In this document: positions 39,425 to 52,599 of the stretch, one piece after another
Position numbering within the stretch: position 1 is the stretch's first letter
Layout: each line of letters starts with the position of its first letter
From: Aporrectodea caliginosa
Taxonomy: Eukaryota > Annelida > Clitellata > Crassiclitellata > Lumbricidae
Direction: 5' to 3'
NCBI GenBank assembly: GCA_020284085.1
Contig: JACEVL010001161.1
Coordinates: 3,897,930-3,961,929 of the forward strand
Length of the DNA: 64,000 nucleotides
Made by a program: the position numbers and the translations under genes
The notes under the pieces: generated by a model
What the model saw: the letters and a program-made list of their open reading frames with translations, nothing else
Told to the model about the DNA's origin: nothing
Database searches by the model: none

Positions 39425-42290
39425 TTGACAATTCCACGAAAACTGATGTTTGATCTCAACTGAGTGTGACCTTTCGTTAAAGTGCCGCTTGTAAAGGAAT
39501 CAATGCATGGATTGTCAGAATGTGTTCCTGTTACCATGTCATTAGTAAATTTAGGACATAAAGTAGAGTAAATGATGCGTTGTAATGTACAATATTTAAT
39601 AATTTTGCAAGTTTTGTGTACAGCACTGCTTTCATGGTTTGTGACACTAGAAAAGACAGACATGCATGATGCTTGAGAATGTTGTTTAGAATATTAATTA
39701 TAAGGCATACATAATTATTTAAGAACATAAGCACTTAATAATGCACATTTGTTTTGTTTATGGGACAAGCTTAATTTATTTAAATTGTTTTTAACAGATC
39801 TAATTTTTATGTATTTGTTATAGTTTTTAGAGAACTTCAATGTCTCAGCAGTATAATGTGGATTCGTTGGTCAATATAAGCTTGTCTTTCTGACAACTTT
39901 TATGGAGTGCTGACGAATATAGATTTGCTTCATTTTCTTGTGTGGCATAGCTTGTGGAGAGTGTGGGGTTCCTAGATACATGGACAGCCTAAGCAGGACA
40001 CAGAAAGCCGCAAAGGAGGACAAAGCAGGATGTCAGAGGTCTCATAAGTAACCAAGAAACGAAGTCACATTGGAAAGCTCAATTGCACCTTCTTGATTGT
40101 GCACAGTATTTCTCTGAGGGGCCAACTCTCTGCTCCAAATGCTCGTTACCAATAACATACGCATAGAACTTGTCACAAGAACCATTCTTCGTACTGTATT
40201 TTGTAAGAATGATTCCTTTCAACATAAGTGTATGAAGTAGTTAAAAACTGTCATCAAATAATAGCCAATAGTCCAATACAACAAACTTTCAAAAAGCAGG
40301 ACATTTTCCAGGTTTTTAGCTTTGCCTGCCGGACAGAGGACATGTGGCCAAAAAGGAGGACATGTCCTTTTTTGCCGGACGTCTGGCAACCCTGGGAGAG
40401 TGGGGACTATCTGCCACAAGATTAAAATTTTTGCAGAGTCTATACCATTTACACTTTTCACTTCCATGTCTGTATTAAAAAACAATGCTGGTTACTGTGA
40501 AACTATAACGTGCATGTTACAATTATCAGATTTGCAGTTTTGTATACGTTCACTTTAAGGTAAACTCGCCAACTGTCTCGAAGTTTCCCTCTGTTTATGT
40601 GTCTACAGCTACAAGGAAATAAATAATGTGAAAAATTTAAAAATGGTGATCTGTCTGACATTCATCGATAATTAATTGTGTAATTTAATTTGTGGCTTAT
40701 AAGGCCTGACAACCTTGGGTTTGGAAGCCCTCGAGGTTAAGATCATCACACTTGGCATAAATGTATGGATCCGACAAGGCGATTGAGGTGCATCCCGGAT
40801 CAGTGACTTGCTCTGTTGATGGGTAAGAGTTTCAGAGAGTAGCCCATTATATCCTATAATGTGTTCAATTTCATGCACAATTTTATTTTAAAATGATGCT
40901 GGCTTCTGGGTCTCTGCACCAGACACCACTTGGGAGTTTACTGTGCTCCCCAGACCGTAGACCTCCAATCGTTATAGGGCTTTGCACCTTGGGTGCTTGC
41001 TGACAGTCGCCCCCCCCCCCATATAGGTCGTCACTTCTGCATACCTTTCATTAGTTTTTTTAATTCGAGCAATATAAATTTCAGTTACAATATTATTATA
41101 ATTATACCTATGCGTTTTATAAACATCATATGCTTCGCCCAAATTATGGCGTACCGTAATCGTATATAGGCCGAATCTCGAAATTTCTACAGCGCCCAAA
41201 GAATTAGGAGAAGTCACGGGAAGTTCAGGAACCAGCAATATATAGGACGTATCAGAGTGGTAGGCCTATATAGAAGTAAACGTTATAAACCTAGTATAGA
41301 AGGATATGTAGCCTACGTATAATTCCTTGCGCGGGAACCAGCCTAAGTTGCGTTTGATTCAGAAGGTTGCCTATCTGACACAATGCAGATATAATTTTAT
41401 TTGCTACAGTGAAATTTGTAGCCGGTCTCCATTCTAGCCCAGAATAGATAAAGCGTATCTATTCTGTGATTCTAGTGAGAACTGCATGTAGGCCTACAAA
41501 GCTTTTCTATATTGATCATTTGCGGCGCTATAGCAGAGCAACCTGAGCAAGCCAAGGCAAATAGCCTACCCTGGTAAAAGGCCTTTGCTTTGGTCATTGC
41601 CCTGCCATAATGCTGCCAGAAGTTTAGCCCTATGCTCGCCATAAATCGCCCCTTGCACTTGTATGAACGTCCTGCAGCACGGCTATGCCCTGGTTAAAAA
41701 ATGTCTGGCCTTGCATGATGCTTTAAGACGGCGTAAAACCTAGGATCCATATTAGTCCTAGGTAAAACTGTTGGAATCCAATGATACAGAACGGGCATAT
41801 CACGTCAAATGTAGAAGGTGCAGTGATGTCGGTGGCTCTGAGTGTAGAACTGGGCTAGAATGAACCCTGCCCCGCGAAGTTATTCCCGGATTGCTACCGC
41901 CACTGTTGCTGAAGAGTAGACCTATAATTATAGCAGGATTATTTCCATAGGAGTTCTTAGCAGAAAGTATGGCGCCAAATAAATTCCGGAAGTAGGCGAT
42001 GCTGTTTTGCTATCGGTGCCATCATCATGGTAACGTGTTTTAAAGTTGGATTTGTTTCCTAAATGTTCCTTATTATATTGTTTCGAGAAGTGCACCACAG
42101 TTTCTTTTTCATTATAGTGAACACTTCCTAGCACTGTTGATAGGTAATACACTCTCTCTGTGCTTTTTTCAAACGGCTTCAGTGCGTGTCGATATTTTGT
42201 AGCGCTATTCGTTTATAGTGTTTGTGTTTAGTAGGAAAAAAACTATAGATATGGGTTAAATCGTGGTTTAGATTGGTAAATTATTTCAAT
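39425..42290. other. WDR31 3' flank and intergenic DNA
   Basis: A probable hAT end (CGTCTGGCAACCCTG, the inverse of CAGGGTTGCCAGACG) lies at about 40380. It is preceded by GGAGGACATGTCC/GGACATGTGG motifs, but the other end was not found. AATAAA at about 40620. A C13 run lies near 41010. No gene seen. Confidence 0.4.
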
Positions 42291-42300
42291 CTCTCAATTT

Positions 42301-42436
42301 AAAATGGAAGTTGGATTGATGAGAATAATTCTTTGCTTAAGTAGACGTTGGATTGATAAAAACTAATTGTGTGCTTAAGTAGAAGTTGGATTGATGGAAA
42401 TATTCTTTGCTTAAATAGAAGTTGGATTGATGACAG
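42301..42436 (+). repeat. ~38-bp tandem repeat shared with the foldback loop
   Basis: Four copies of a unit with GAAGTTGGATTGATG and TTCTTTGCTTAAATAG, matching the array at 16351-16455, 26 kb away. Confidence 0.8.
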
Positions 42437-42693
42437 GTTTCATGGACATTGGTAGACTCCCTACTTACCAGTTGACGTAAAGTATGGCTTTGAAGAGATG
42501 GTATTAATTTACCAACCTAAACTAGGATTTAACATGACCTAGATGTGATTATGGTATGACATATTCATGAGTTATTGTAGCTGATTATTCTGTTTATTCT
42601 TCGCTCTGTGAATAAGCTGATTTCCCTGACGTGGCTTAAATGTGACGCTGATATATTTAGGGGATATACGATCTTCGTGTAAAACGGATGAAA

Positions 42694-42930
42694 ACCCGTT
42701 TTGGCGCTCGCGCTTTCTCGGCTTCTGGCCCCAGATGCTGGAACGGTCTTCCTCCTGCCCTGCGAGCGGCTAACACAATTGACTCCTTCAAATCTGGACT
42801 CAAGACTTATTTGTTCTCTAAGGCCTACCCTGCTGTTAGTTGACTGTGAGGCGCCCTTGTAACGGCATGGCTGTGTTATGGCGCCATATTAAATTGTCAC
42901 TGTTATATACATTAGAGATTAGGAGTTACA
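42694..42930 (+). mobile_element. LINE C-terminus and 3' UTR fragment
   Basis: The plus frame to TGA 42841 encodes FGARAFSASGPRCWNGLPPA then FKSGLKTYLFSKAY, the terminal block of CR1/L2-like LINEs. The 3' flank has ATGGCGCCATATTAAAT, like the GGCGCTATATAAAT motif of the CR1-like tails. Confidence 0.75.
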
Positions 42931-42973
42931 GTGACAGTCCATCACATTATTCATTTTATAACTGAAGTGAAAG

Positions 42974-43038
42974 TTGTTTTTTGTTGGAAATCTGTTTTAT
43001 AATATTAGAATATAAAACAGATTTCCAACAAAAAACAA
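42974..43038. repeat. perfect 28-bp hairpin
   Basis: Arms 42974-43001 and 43011-43038 are exact inverted repeats with a 9-nt loop. They begin TTGTTTTTTGTTGGAAATCT. It is not part of any array I can see. Confidence 0.9.
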
Positions 43039-43439
43039 GGCAGAGGAAGTATTCCAGAACATGACACTGGGCTTGAAAATTTTAACAGGAATAATATGGT
43101 TGTTAAAAGATTCAGTTTTTTTTTCATTTTACCTGAGAACGAGAAAGTTTTGATCTGACTAGCATAATATTTCATCCTGCAAGACCAAGAGGGAGGAGAG
43201 GACTTAGAAGTGCGTGGCCAGCCATAGAGAGAAGAGAGAGGTCTCCATAGATAGACATGACCAATGAGCTGTATAATAATACATGTACATGACTAAAATT
43301 TGGTGAGGAGAGAGACAGGAGAGAGACTGACTATCTTAATTCAACTTTAGAGCTGAAACTTAATAGCCTGCATTACACAATATTTTACCCGCAGTCAGCC
43401 TATCAAGTCATAAACTTTCATCGGCATATATAAGACAAT

Positions 43440-43910
43440 GAGAGTTGGGGCTGCGGATTTTAATGATTAATTAATCAAGTAATCGTTACAAATTTTAATC
43501 GATTAATTTCGGCTTGTTCGATGAATTTTTTTAACTTATTTCATGATGTCAAGCGGCTGATTTCTGGAGTCAACAATGTGGTGAACAATGAGAATATGAA
43601 GACGTTTGAGTGAAAAATGAAGCGATAATTTTGCATTTAAGGTAAATGCTGATGGAAAAGTTGAAGATGGCGACAAAATTACCTGTGTTCATTGAAATAA
43701 ACAGTTTGTTTACAGTGGTTGAAGCACATAGCTGACACTTTGCCTTCAGTATGTGGAATGATTGAAGTTTTTTTGTTGAAAGAAAGCAGTAACTGACTCA
43801 GTGACTACATTTTAACAGTTTTTCATGCTTTATGTGACACATACCAAATTAATCAAATTTAATCGATTAATCACAGTTAAATTTAGGAGATTAATCAAAT
43901 GATATTAAAG
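43440..43910 (+). mobile_element. decayed hAT fragment with a BED zinc finger
   Basis: 43636-43740 reads FKVNADGKVEDGDKITCVH, then a stop where the second Cys should be, then NKQFVYSG, then another stop and ST. This is the BED-finger pattern of ZBED-like hAT transposases. TTAATCGATTAATC-type palindromic sequence lies on both sides (43450-43510, 43855-43900), as in the ends of such elements. Exact ends not found. Confidence 0.5.
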
Positions 43911-44320
43911 AAGCATGTTACAAATGTTATGGTGACTAGACCTTTGCCAAGGTGTTCCATGAAGGTACTTGGCTCATATGGACATGATGCCATATTCCAC
44001 ATGTGAATATTTAAGTATTATGATTTACGCTTGGCGTTGATGAGAATAACAAGCAATATTACTGAGATGAAAATAACAAGTGGAGAGAATCAGCTAACTC
44101 TGTAAATGAGTTACTGTGTTTAACAACACTCAAAGTCTTTAGTTGCCTTGTAGTGCAAGTCTCAGCTAAGTACAGATATTTAATTTTAATTAGATGCTTA
44201 TGAAGAGCCAAATTAGTTAAGACTTGTAAATATGTTAGTTTTTACCTGTAATTCTTGACGTAACACATGTAATTTTTTGTTTTTTACAGTCCTGATGAAT
44301 CAAGTTGGCATGTCGTTAAT

Positions 44321-47300
44321 ATGCGCAGACACAAGGTAGATCAGGAGGAATTAGAAATGGTGCTTCTGCGATTCTTCCGCATACCAATATGGTTCAAGCG
44401 TTTGCGCACGATCGCATCAGCATTCGTTCCAGTGTGTTGGCTTTTAGGTCTGCTGTACTGTCTGACCGCTGTTCTTATCAGTCGCAGTCATCTAGATCTT
44501 CCTCGGTTGCATCTAGAAGGGCTTTATAATGCCAAGGAAAAAGCAGCACTCCTGCATATTTTGGGATTCGTTCCAGATCCAGTCCTTTATCCACATTCTC
44601 ACCACACCGGTCAGGATCTTCCAGTCTTTGTGATGACAATCCGCTCCGACGATCTTCGTAGCTTCCACCGATTTCTTGGTAATTTCCGAATGCACTTTTC
44701 ACAGAAGAAGTTGGTAGTTTATGACCTTGGATTGACCAAAGAAGAACTAGACTTGGTATGCAAAATCATATTCAATTCTGTATACTATACCAAAATCATC
44801 ACGCTATTTCCTAATTAATATTCTTTCAATACGAGCCGTAAGTTGAGAAGCTAGACACATTTTGAGTTCAGAGTTTAGCATAGACCAGTGTTACAAAGAA
44901 AAGTCAATCAACTCCTAATGACCTTTTCTGATCACTTATAAACTGACCAGTTAGCTCTCTTATTTTTGGATAAATTTCTCTTGAAGTTCATGAATCAACT
45001 GTGACATAATATTTATATTATTTATTTATTTAAATTCATTAAATACTTGCAGATGCCAGTACCAATGTATTGGATGTTATCCAGCAATTCTACCAATGTT
45101 ATGTAGGCATATTCATATAACTGCTTAACTACTAAAAACTGATAGTGTTTTCTTGCTAAGAAATATGATTTATTTTTATATTTAAACTGACAAATGCTAA
45201 TACTTAACAGAATTACGTATGAATGATACTGCTTGTATGTTGGTTAATTCACAGATATTGTTTGTTAATGATAGCTAATTACTTTTTGTGCCCAAAAACG
45301 TCCAAGCTTTGGCTGAAGATTCACAGTTCACCAAAAACAACAAGAGGAAAGGAAGGCTATGGCCAATTAATTTGATGCATAGAGTTATTTCAGGTCAGCC
45401 TGTGCCTTAATTAACCCTTCAACGACGAGAGAGATTTGTTTTCCATTGTTGTTAAAGTGTTAAACATCAACTGCAGTCAGAGAGCAGATGGCCTTATTGC
45501 ATAGGATCTTATCAGAGCCCATCTGCTAGACATTTCATGTAATGCAAATGAACATTTATATAGTACCCCTTCAAGATTTCTACTCCGAGTTACCATCTCT
45601 GCACTAGCCTATATGATGTTTAGCATCATTACGAATGAATATATTACATCAGACATAACGTTATCACAGAGAATTGGACATTTTTCTATCTAGACTTCCG
45701 TACAGCTTATGTAATGTGAGAAGTGGATCTGTCTTCTAATGACTTCCATACATTTAAATATAACATGGGAAGTTGATCTGTTTTCTGTGGACTTCCATAC
45801 GGCTTATATAATGTGAGAAGTGGATCTGTTTTCTCTTGGCTTTATTGTATTGAAATGTTTCTATTGGTTTAGGTTCGTCACACTTGTCAGTGCCTTGTAA
45901 GATCCATCCACTGGGATCGCTATCCTCTCCATGTTCAGCAACTATCTCTTGGTAGTTACCTCCCATTACTCATCCAGGTATGTCAACTCTAAACATGAAG
46001 CTTCAGTCCATAAAATTGACACAACTGTGTGTTTTGTTTTTTATACATTTTGTACATGTATTCATTTTGTATGTTGATTCACTGTGCTGCCTGTGTCTCA
46101 GCGTATCTCATATCGCATTGCTGCTCTTGTTTCTCGTTGTGTTCTTGGCTGCGCTCCATCTTACTTGCGTGATCTTTGCCGCCCAGTGTCTGATGTTCCA
46201 GCGCGTCGGGTGCTTCGCTCTGCGATGAGGCGTGAGTTCCTTGTTCCACGGACTCGCTTGGCTATTAGGCAGCGCCGTGCTTTCTCTGTTGTTGGCCCTT
46301 CCATTTGGAATGACCTACCACTTAAGCTCCGTTTTTTACTTGTAAGCCATCTGACAGGGTTCTGCAAGTCCTTCAAGTCTTTTTTCTTTAGTCGTGGCTG
46401 GGCCGGGAGTAGTTTCTTGAAGGGACGCTATATAAATGCTATGAATGAATGTGCACATTCTCTACATCCCATGTAAATAAAAACTGTTGTGAAAGAGGTA
46501 TTTTTAGAAAGTCTGGTCTGGAAACTTTCTCATTTAGTAGCAACTTGGAGCTTTAGATACGGTTTTGGCAAACACCAGAAGTTAAGCAACATTAATTAAC
46601 AGTGCAACATTAATTACTAGTGCAGGAAGGAGATTAACGAGATGTCTTGTTGTTGGATGTCTATAGTCTGGTATGCACTCCAGCTGAAAGATCCTATAAA
46701 GGATGCGACTGTATTTTAGAGAAAAAACTGGTTCCATAATAGTAATAAAAACTTCCAACACTTAAAACACAAATATTTTGAAGACCTGTTCGAAACTAGG
46801 CTAACTCAAATTGTATAGTTCAGCGTAAACAAAAATACTATATCTGGCAGTCACAGAGTTGATAGTGGCAGTGCCTACAGTCAAAATGAAGAAGTACTGT
46901 AAGTATTAGCCGTTTGCATGCCACAAGTGAACAACTGTGAGCCATCAGAAACTTACTGTAGGCCCAAAATGAGAGACATATCAGCACTGAACCTCATCAT
47001 CACTTAAACAATTTATGTCGAGCAAAACGTTGGAGCTAATTTTGAAGTTTTTTCCCTAAATAACAATGTCAGTTTTTTGCCTCTGTCTGTGGGAAACATA
47101 GCCATATTTGAAGTTTGACTGTGAAGATTCCAGGTCTTAGAATGAGGGGTGGTCCCAGGCATGGTGTTTATGGGATAGGGTTCCTTCCAGAAAATTGAGT
47201 ACCTGATTTAGTCAACCATTCTTCTTGGACCATTACAAGACAGCAATCTTAGGCACTTCACAGTTGGATAGATTGGAGGCTTGCAAAGCAGCTGTTCCTG

Positions 47301-48468
47301 TTGCAGAAGCCAGAAAGGTCTGCAATGCCAGTAAGAACAACAATGGCCAGATTAAGAGTGTTTACTAGACCTGTGCGCATTATCTTTTCAAACCAGAATG
47401 TGATTGGATTTCCCATACATGGAAAAGCAAAGAGTATGGAGAAGAGTAGGCAAACCGAGAGAATTATGAGATATTAAGGGCTTCAAGTCTCAATATTGGG
47501 AACAACTGTGAAATTCCAAGTGAAGGTTTGGTGCAGCGTGTCTCCAGGGCAGCATCGTGAGCTCCACTAGCCGAGAGATGTGCTCAAAGGAAGAATGCTA
47601 CATGAGGGATGTAAAGATGAAACTGTTCTTGTGTGCATCAGATTTTCACAATGCGTTGCTCGCTTACGACTCAAGGTGCTACAACTCCTATGCATGTTTT
47701 CATGTGTTACATCCGCATACGTATCATAACCAACATATATATAAGAAAACCTGTAGGTGTCAAAATTACTTGCAGTTTTTTCTATCATAGAAATTTGTTG
47801 AACTGGTTCCAAGGTCTTAAACTACTGTTGCATGTTCTTGTTTTTTGTAGGAGACACTTCAGGAGTTTGGAGTCGTTTTCTGGTGTCACCACACGATGCG
47901 TTTCAATGACTCCGACTTATCAACTCTACAGTCGCAAGCTGAAGGCCTTGGGTTGGTGGCCTGGCCAGCACAGGACTACCCCACATCCACGTACACACAT
48001 TATGGCACCTTTCGCTACCTTGGAGCAGACCACTCGCAGTATCACTTTCACCGAATGGTTGAACCAGAAATGGCGCTCTATTGCAACACGTACCGTCTCC
48101 ACTTCAAGCTGATGATGCCCTGGGTCCAGTGTGCCTTAGACCCAGACTGCATTTCTCCATACGGATCACAAGCTCATGGTTGTGACCTTTCCCGTCGACC
48201 TCGCTACACATACGCTGGCTGTCACCGCTATGATACATCAGCATTTAACGTTGTCCTTGGACAGATGTTTTTCTTTGATAATACTTACATCCCCGCACGG
48301 TCTATTTTCTACCAGGAAAAGTCTCTCCCCTCTAGCTCAAAAGGAGTCATTTCCAAATTTAGATCTGTGGATGTAAGTCGTAAACGACCGCCACTAGTTG
48401 AACGCTACCTCCCAAAACAAGCCCATCGAAGGAGGCTTGTGACAACCCTTCCACCTGGAAAGAGTTGA
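44321..48468 (+). CDS. DUF1647/glycosyltransferase-like type II membrane protein (3 exons)
   Basis: Exons 44321-44755, 45873-45977 and 47851-48468 join in phase 0 to give 385 residues. After a charged N-terminus there is one membrane segment (about residues 28-53, ASAFVPVCWLLGLLYCLTAV), consistent with a Golgi-type signal anchor. The lumenal part has QKKLVVYDLGLTKEEL, VRHTCQCLVRSIHWDRYP, a GVVFWC block, YTHYGTFRYLG and MPWVQCALDPDCISPYGSQ. It also has RYTYAGCHRYDTSAFNVVLG. This order matches DUF1647 proteins, known mainly from nematodes and other invertebrates and believed to be glycosyltransferase-like. Where relatives have W(L/M)D(A/T)S(I/V)RF this copy reads FWCHHTMRF, lacking the acidic residue, so activity is doubtful. 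An acceptor at 44288-44289 precedes the ATG, so a 5' UTR exon is likely. Intron 2 holds a CR1-like LINE end. Confidence 0.85.
45545..45590 (-). mobile_element. CR1-like LINE 3' tail, short
   Basis: Plus-strand TTTATATAGTACCCCTTCAA then GATTTCTACTCCGAG is the inverse of the CR1-like 3' end. It is in intron 1 of the DUF1647 gene. Confidence 0.6.
45700..45835 (+). repeat. short tandem repeat, ~58-bp unit
   Basis: Two to three copies of a unit with ACTTCCATACGGCTTATATA and GAGAAGTGGATCTGTTTTC, just upstream of the exon at 45873. Confidence 0.7.
46084..46455 (+). mobile_element. CR1-like LINE C-terminus with intact 3' tail
   Basis: An open frame encodes RIAALVSRCVLGCAPSYLRD, PARRVLRSAMRR, RRAFSVVGPSIWNDLPLKLR and SFFFSRGWAGSSF. 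The 3' end is GGGACGCTATATAAATGCTA then TGAATGAATG. It lies in intron 2 of the DUF1647 gene, in its sense orientation. This is the cleanest copy of the LINE family whose tail the SINEs share. Confidence 0.85.
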
Positions 48469-49830
48469 TCTTCAAAGCAGACAGAACCAGTGTGGGTCAT
48501 AGAAGTATGGCTTGAGTCCAAGGCCACATTCCACTTCCAGCAAGAGGTTGATATGTCTTAGCGTCAGTCGAGGGCAACAAGATAAATGTAGAAATTGGTT
48601 GAGCTGCTGAAGCCATGAAAGAAAACTTTGCATTTGCCATATCTTCATACAGTTCTTCATTGCACAGAATTATGACAGAACATTGCAGTACTAGTAATAT
48701 CGAATTTGTTGTTCCAGCCTTTGGTTGAGTTGTGAGTGAATTATTTGATCCCTTTTTGAACACAGCCTTATACTTGTGTCCAAAACTGGTCTATTCCTTT
48801 ACTACAATAGCAGCTGCCCAGATTTTAACCACTTTGCTTTCATGGTGCAGATAATAATCTCTCATTTGCTCTAAATGCATAAGTAATCTATGTACCGGTA
48901 ACTCATTCATTCTTTCATTATTATTCAATCCGTCAATCAATCAGTTTTCGTTTATTCTGTCACGGCAGGATGACATACTTATTTAGCACCCCTCAGAGGC
49001 ACTCCTAGCCCAACTCATGTACAGTGGCGGCGCTAGACATCTTTTGTAACCAGGGCATAGCCAGGGCAGTCATACAAGTAACCAGATTTATTAATACTAA
49101 ATGATCTGGAATGACAATCACTGTTCTTCAACCATTCCACACCCAGCATCATGTTATTTACTAACTTCTTACAATGTTCATAGCTATGAAGCATTTGGCA
49201 TTTATTATACATAGGTTTCTTTGTGTATATAAATTTATTTTTACATAGTGTGTGCATGACTAAGTTTGTGTTGTATAAAATGTGGTATTAGTGTACATAA
49301 ATGCTACAGGACCTCTCTACTGAGACAGTCGTTCAGATCACGATGTAATTAATATTTGTGTACATTGCATAGGTATTGTAATTTACGTATTTATGAATTC
49401 TGAGTAAAAACACGACTCATTGGATGATGGAAAGACCATGACAATGGTGATTGGAAAGTTTTGTAAAAAGAAGATGCTCATCATTGTTAGATCTTTTCCA
49501 TGTTTGTTGTGAGTTTGCTTATAGATTACATGACTGTATATTCCAGAAATAGTCTTACACAGATCGTTCCAAGGATGCACTGTTCAAGTTGTAGCAGGCA
49601 CTTTTGTAGTGCAAGCAATATGTGACAGAAATATAAATTATGTATTATAAATATGTAATTCATAACCATGAATTGTGAGATTGTTTGTTTTTTATTCCTT
49701 AACACTTTAACGACGAGATTGGTTTTAGTCCACACTCATTGTTGAACTTTAATTACACAACTGCTGTAATAAATTAATGTATAGCATTAAATATTCTGTC
49801 ATCACTTACATTAATAATTTCAATTAAATA
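48469..49830. other. 3' flank of the DUF1647 gene; no gene seen
   Basis: Contains an inverted CR1-like tail remnant (about 48975-49015, ATTTAGCACCCCTCAGAGGC) and a hAT-like end at 49022 (CAGTGGCGGCGCTAG). Otherwise AT-rich. Confidence 0.45.
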
Positions 49831-49833
49831 CAT

Positions 49834-49950
49834 GTATCATGCCTTCTCTCTGGAATAACTTACCGAAAGCTGCTCTTTGTGAAATACCCACTGTAGGACT
49901 ATTTGAAAAGTCTGTATGTGCAAATTGTGCATATGTGAATGAATTATAGT
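49834..49950 (+). mobile_element. LINE C-terminal fragment
   Basis: MPSLWNNLPKAALCEIPTVG then LFEKSV, ending at TAG 49948-49950. It fits the LWNNLP ... FK block at LINE C-termini. Very short, so family uncertain. Confidence 0.55.
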
Positions 49951-50924
49951 TCTTGTTGGTTAAGTTTTTTAGTTTTGGTTCTTTTTATTCAGTTGTATTA
50001 TGGTATTGTAAGACTGTTATGCTGATCACACGTCATTTCAAACCAATCTCTTGTCAAATAGCCGACTGTAATAAGCGGTCCCTTGGTCTCTTCTCGATTT
50101 GCCCTTTGCATCCCGGGAATATATTTGTGCCTGCATTTTGTAATTTTTGCATTTTGGTTGAGGTGCATTGCATTCACTGTTTGCACACACCATTGCGATT
50201 CTCTGCCTTGGATTCTTTTTATTAATTCTCAGTCTACTCTTCATTTTCGGCACTCATTATCTCTCATACTTTCTCGAAGGTGTTTTCAGAAGAGTGGCAC
50301 ACACTATCTGACTATGACTGTTGAGACCATATCATTCCTTTCCGTTTCAATTGCGTCACAGAATGAAAACACTCATTAAACTTCTAAAGTTTGTCGATAG
50401 AATGCAATTCGGTCTTTTTCATTAACGCTAAAAAGGTGCCTTCAGCTTCTCGAAAGAGTAGAAGTGAACCTGATACGTGAACATGTTTAAATGTTTGCAT
50501 GGATCTCACTGGATATTTATTTAGCACCTTTTGCAGAACTGACAACGGATACAATCCATACCAATGCCAACTGTGCCCGAATGCGGTTGCAGATCCCAGT
50601 TTACAAAAGATCAGTGCCTTCAAACATTTACGGGAAACATGTGCCATAAGTATGAATCATAGTCGTAAACTCCAAATTTCTAAAGCAAAGCGCAGGGCAC
50701 AAGCTTATTCATGAGCGCTGTGTCGAGTCAGAGGTGTTGTCCAGAGATGCCCAAGGCAAGAACACACGCATGTATACACAAACATACATACATACATGCA
50801 TACACAGTTACACACACATGTATACAGACATAGGCTCATTTTACCTCACTTCAGCTTACCTTACTTTAGCACAGTGACTCAATGCTTAATGTCTATGACC
50901 AGCGATGGTCAGTTAAACTTGCAG

Positions 50925-51900
50925 CATGAAGAACAAACTACCAAACAACTATAACGAGTACAACTCATGAAAAGCTGTTTATTCATAGATGCTTCGCTTA
51001 AATTAATAGTTTTTCAAAAAAGTACAACACCCACTACATCACGAAGGTTTCAGTGTTTCTGCCAAATGAGAATCCATAAAGTCATTTATGAAGAAGTTTA
51101 ACAAACAAACTACCAAACAACTGTAATTAGTACAAATTGTGAGAAGCTATTTATTCTTTGAAACTTTCATTAGACAAATAGTTTTTCAAAAATGTAGAAC
51201 ACCTACTACAACATTAAGGTCTCAGAAAAAACTAAAGGTCGAAATATGTCACCTCTGCGAAATTGGAATGCACAAGGTCACTTATGATGCACTTTAAACA
51301 ACAAACTAAAAAACAACTGTAATTACATGTAGTACATAAGATGAAAAGCTATTCATTCATTAAAGCTCTCGTTAGATTAATAGTTTTTCAAAAATGTATA
51401 ACACCTACTACATCATTAAGGTATCAGAAAAACTAAAGGTCTAACTCTGTCACCTCTGCCAAATGAGAATGCATAAAGTCATTTATTGATTAAACTACCC
51501 ACTCACAAACATGCCTTCTATCAAGGAACAACTACCAAAGAACTGTAATTAGTACATATCACGAAAAGCTATTCATTGAAGCTTTCATTAGATTAATGGT
51601 TTTTCAAAAATGTATAACACCTACATTATTACGGCCTCATCATTAAGGTCTCAGAATAAAATAAATGTCTAAATATATCACATCTGCCAAATGAGAATGC
51701 ATAAATCATTAAATAACAAAAACAATCCAACAGTAAGAGAGTTACCATCAATGATAACTGCAAAAGTCTGACAGTGTCATATAACACAGTTAGATGGTTT
51801 TTCAAAAATGTATAACACCTACTTCATCATTAAGGTCTCATAAAAAAATAAAGGTTTAAATATATCACATCTGCCAAATGAGAATATAAATCATTAAACC
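50925..51900 (+). repeat. satellite-like array, ~200-bp unit, about five copies
   Basis: Landmark AGTTTTTCAAAAA recurs near 51013, 51187, 51388, 51602 and 51801 (spacing 174-214). Other shared blocks are AACAACTGTAATTAGTACA, ACACCTACTACATCATTAAG and CTGCCAAATGAGAATGCATA. Copies are diverged, so this is an old array. Confidence 0.85.
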
Positions 51901-52039
51901 ACCCAACCACGGAGCCTCACTACCGCTCCACCCCCATTTATTCGTAAGCTACTACCATACTTGTGTGCCGCGAGCGCAGTAGAAGTAAGCCCTTGGCTCA
52001 TTGTCGGAAATCAGAAGTTTAAATAACAATACTTCTTAT

Positions 52040-52342
52040 CATGGAGGATGAAATAGAAACAATGAATTCCATTTCTATGTATCCTCGCACAGCTGAAATT
52101 GATCCAGGTGCAGCTGTGTTACATGACATTGTTATTGAGCATTTGTCTGAATTGGAGACAAGTAACAATATTGATTATATTGTTTTCCAAGTTTAAATGT
52201 CTCTGATAAAGGTCAGAAACCCATTTTGTCACCAACTGGATTTGTCTGCCCTACAGATTGTGGAAAAGGAACAGTTGGTTGATATTGCAACTGACAGAAC
52301 ACAGCGACTTAAGTTCGCAGAAGTGAATTTAACATTCTTCTA
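52040..52342 (+). pseudogene. remnant of a hAT (ZBED5/FAM200-like) transposase, tentative
   Basis: A frame at 52040-52195 (MEDEIETMNSISMYPRTAE...) is followed, in another frame, by 52235-52342 with LQIVEKEQLVDIATDRTQRL then KFAEVNLTFF and a stop. The second part resembles the E-L-(I/V)-D-(I/L)-x-x-D-xx-L-K-F-xx-x-x-L-T-x-F segment of ZBED5-type hAT proteins. The match is short, so the call is tentative. Confidence 0.35.
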
Positions 52343-52479
52343 GATTATGATAGAGAAGGAATGCGCGTTCATAGGTGAAAAAGCTGTTGGCATAATGCTG
52401 CCATTCTGCACTATTTACCTCTATATAAATGCTTGCTTACTATTATGATTACGATTATACAAGATGGATGATGAATGAA

Positions 52480-52575
52480 TGGATGAATGAATGAATGAAT
52501 GACTTGTTGGTGGATGGATGTATTGACCAATGGATGGGTTGTATGGATGGATGTTCATTCAATTGATGGATGGAT
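52480..52575. repeat. GAAT/GGAT microsatellite
   Basis: ATGAATGAATG runs grade into GGATGGATGG. Probably grown from a LINE TGAA tail. Confidence 0.8.
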
Positions 52576-52599
52576 GGGGCCTCGATTCCACGGTTAGCC

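Noticed and set aside
47557..47812. Short overlapping frames upstream of exon 47851
   Set aside because: They lie in intron 2 of the DUF1647 gene and match nothing.
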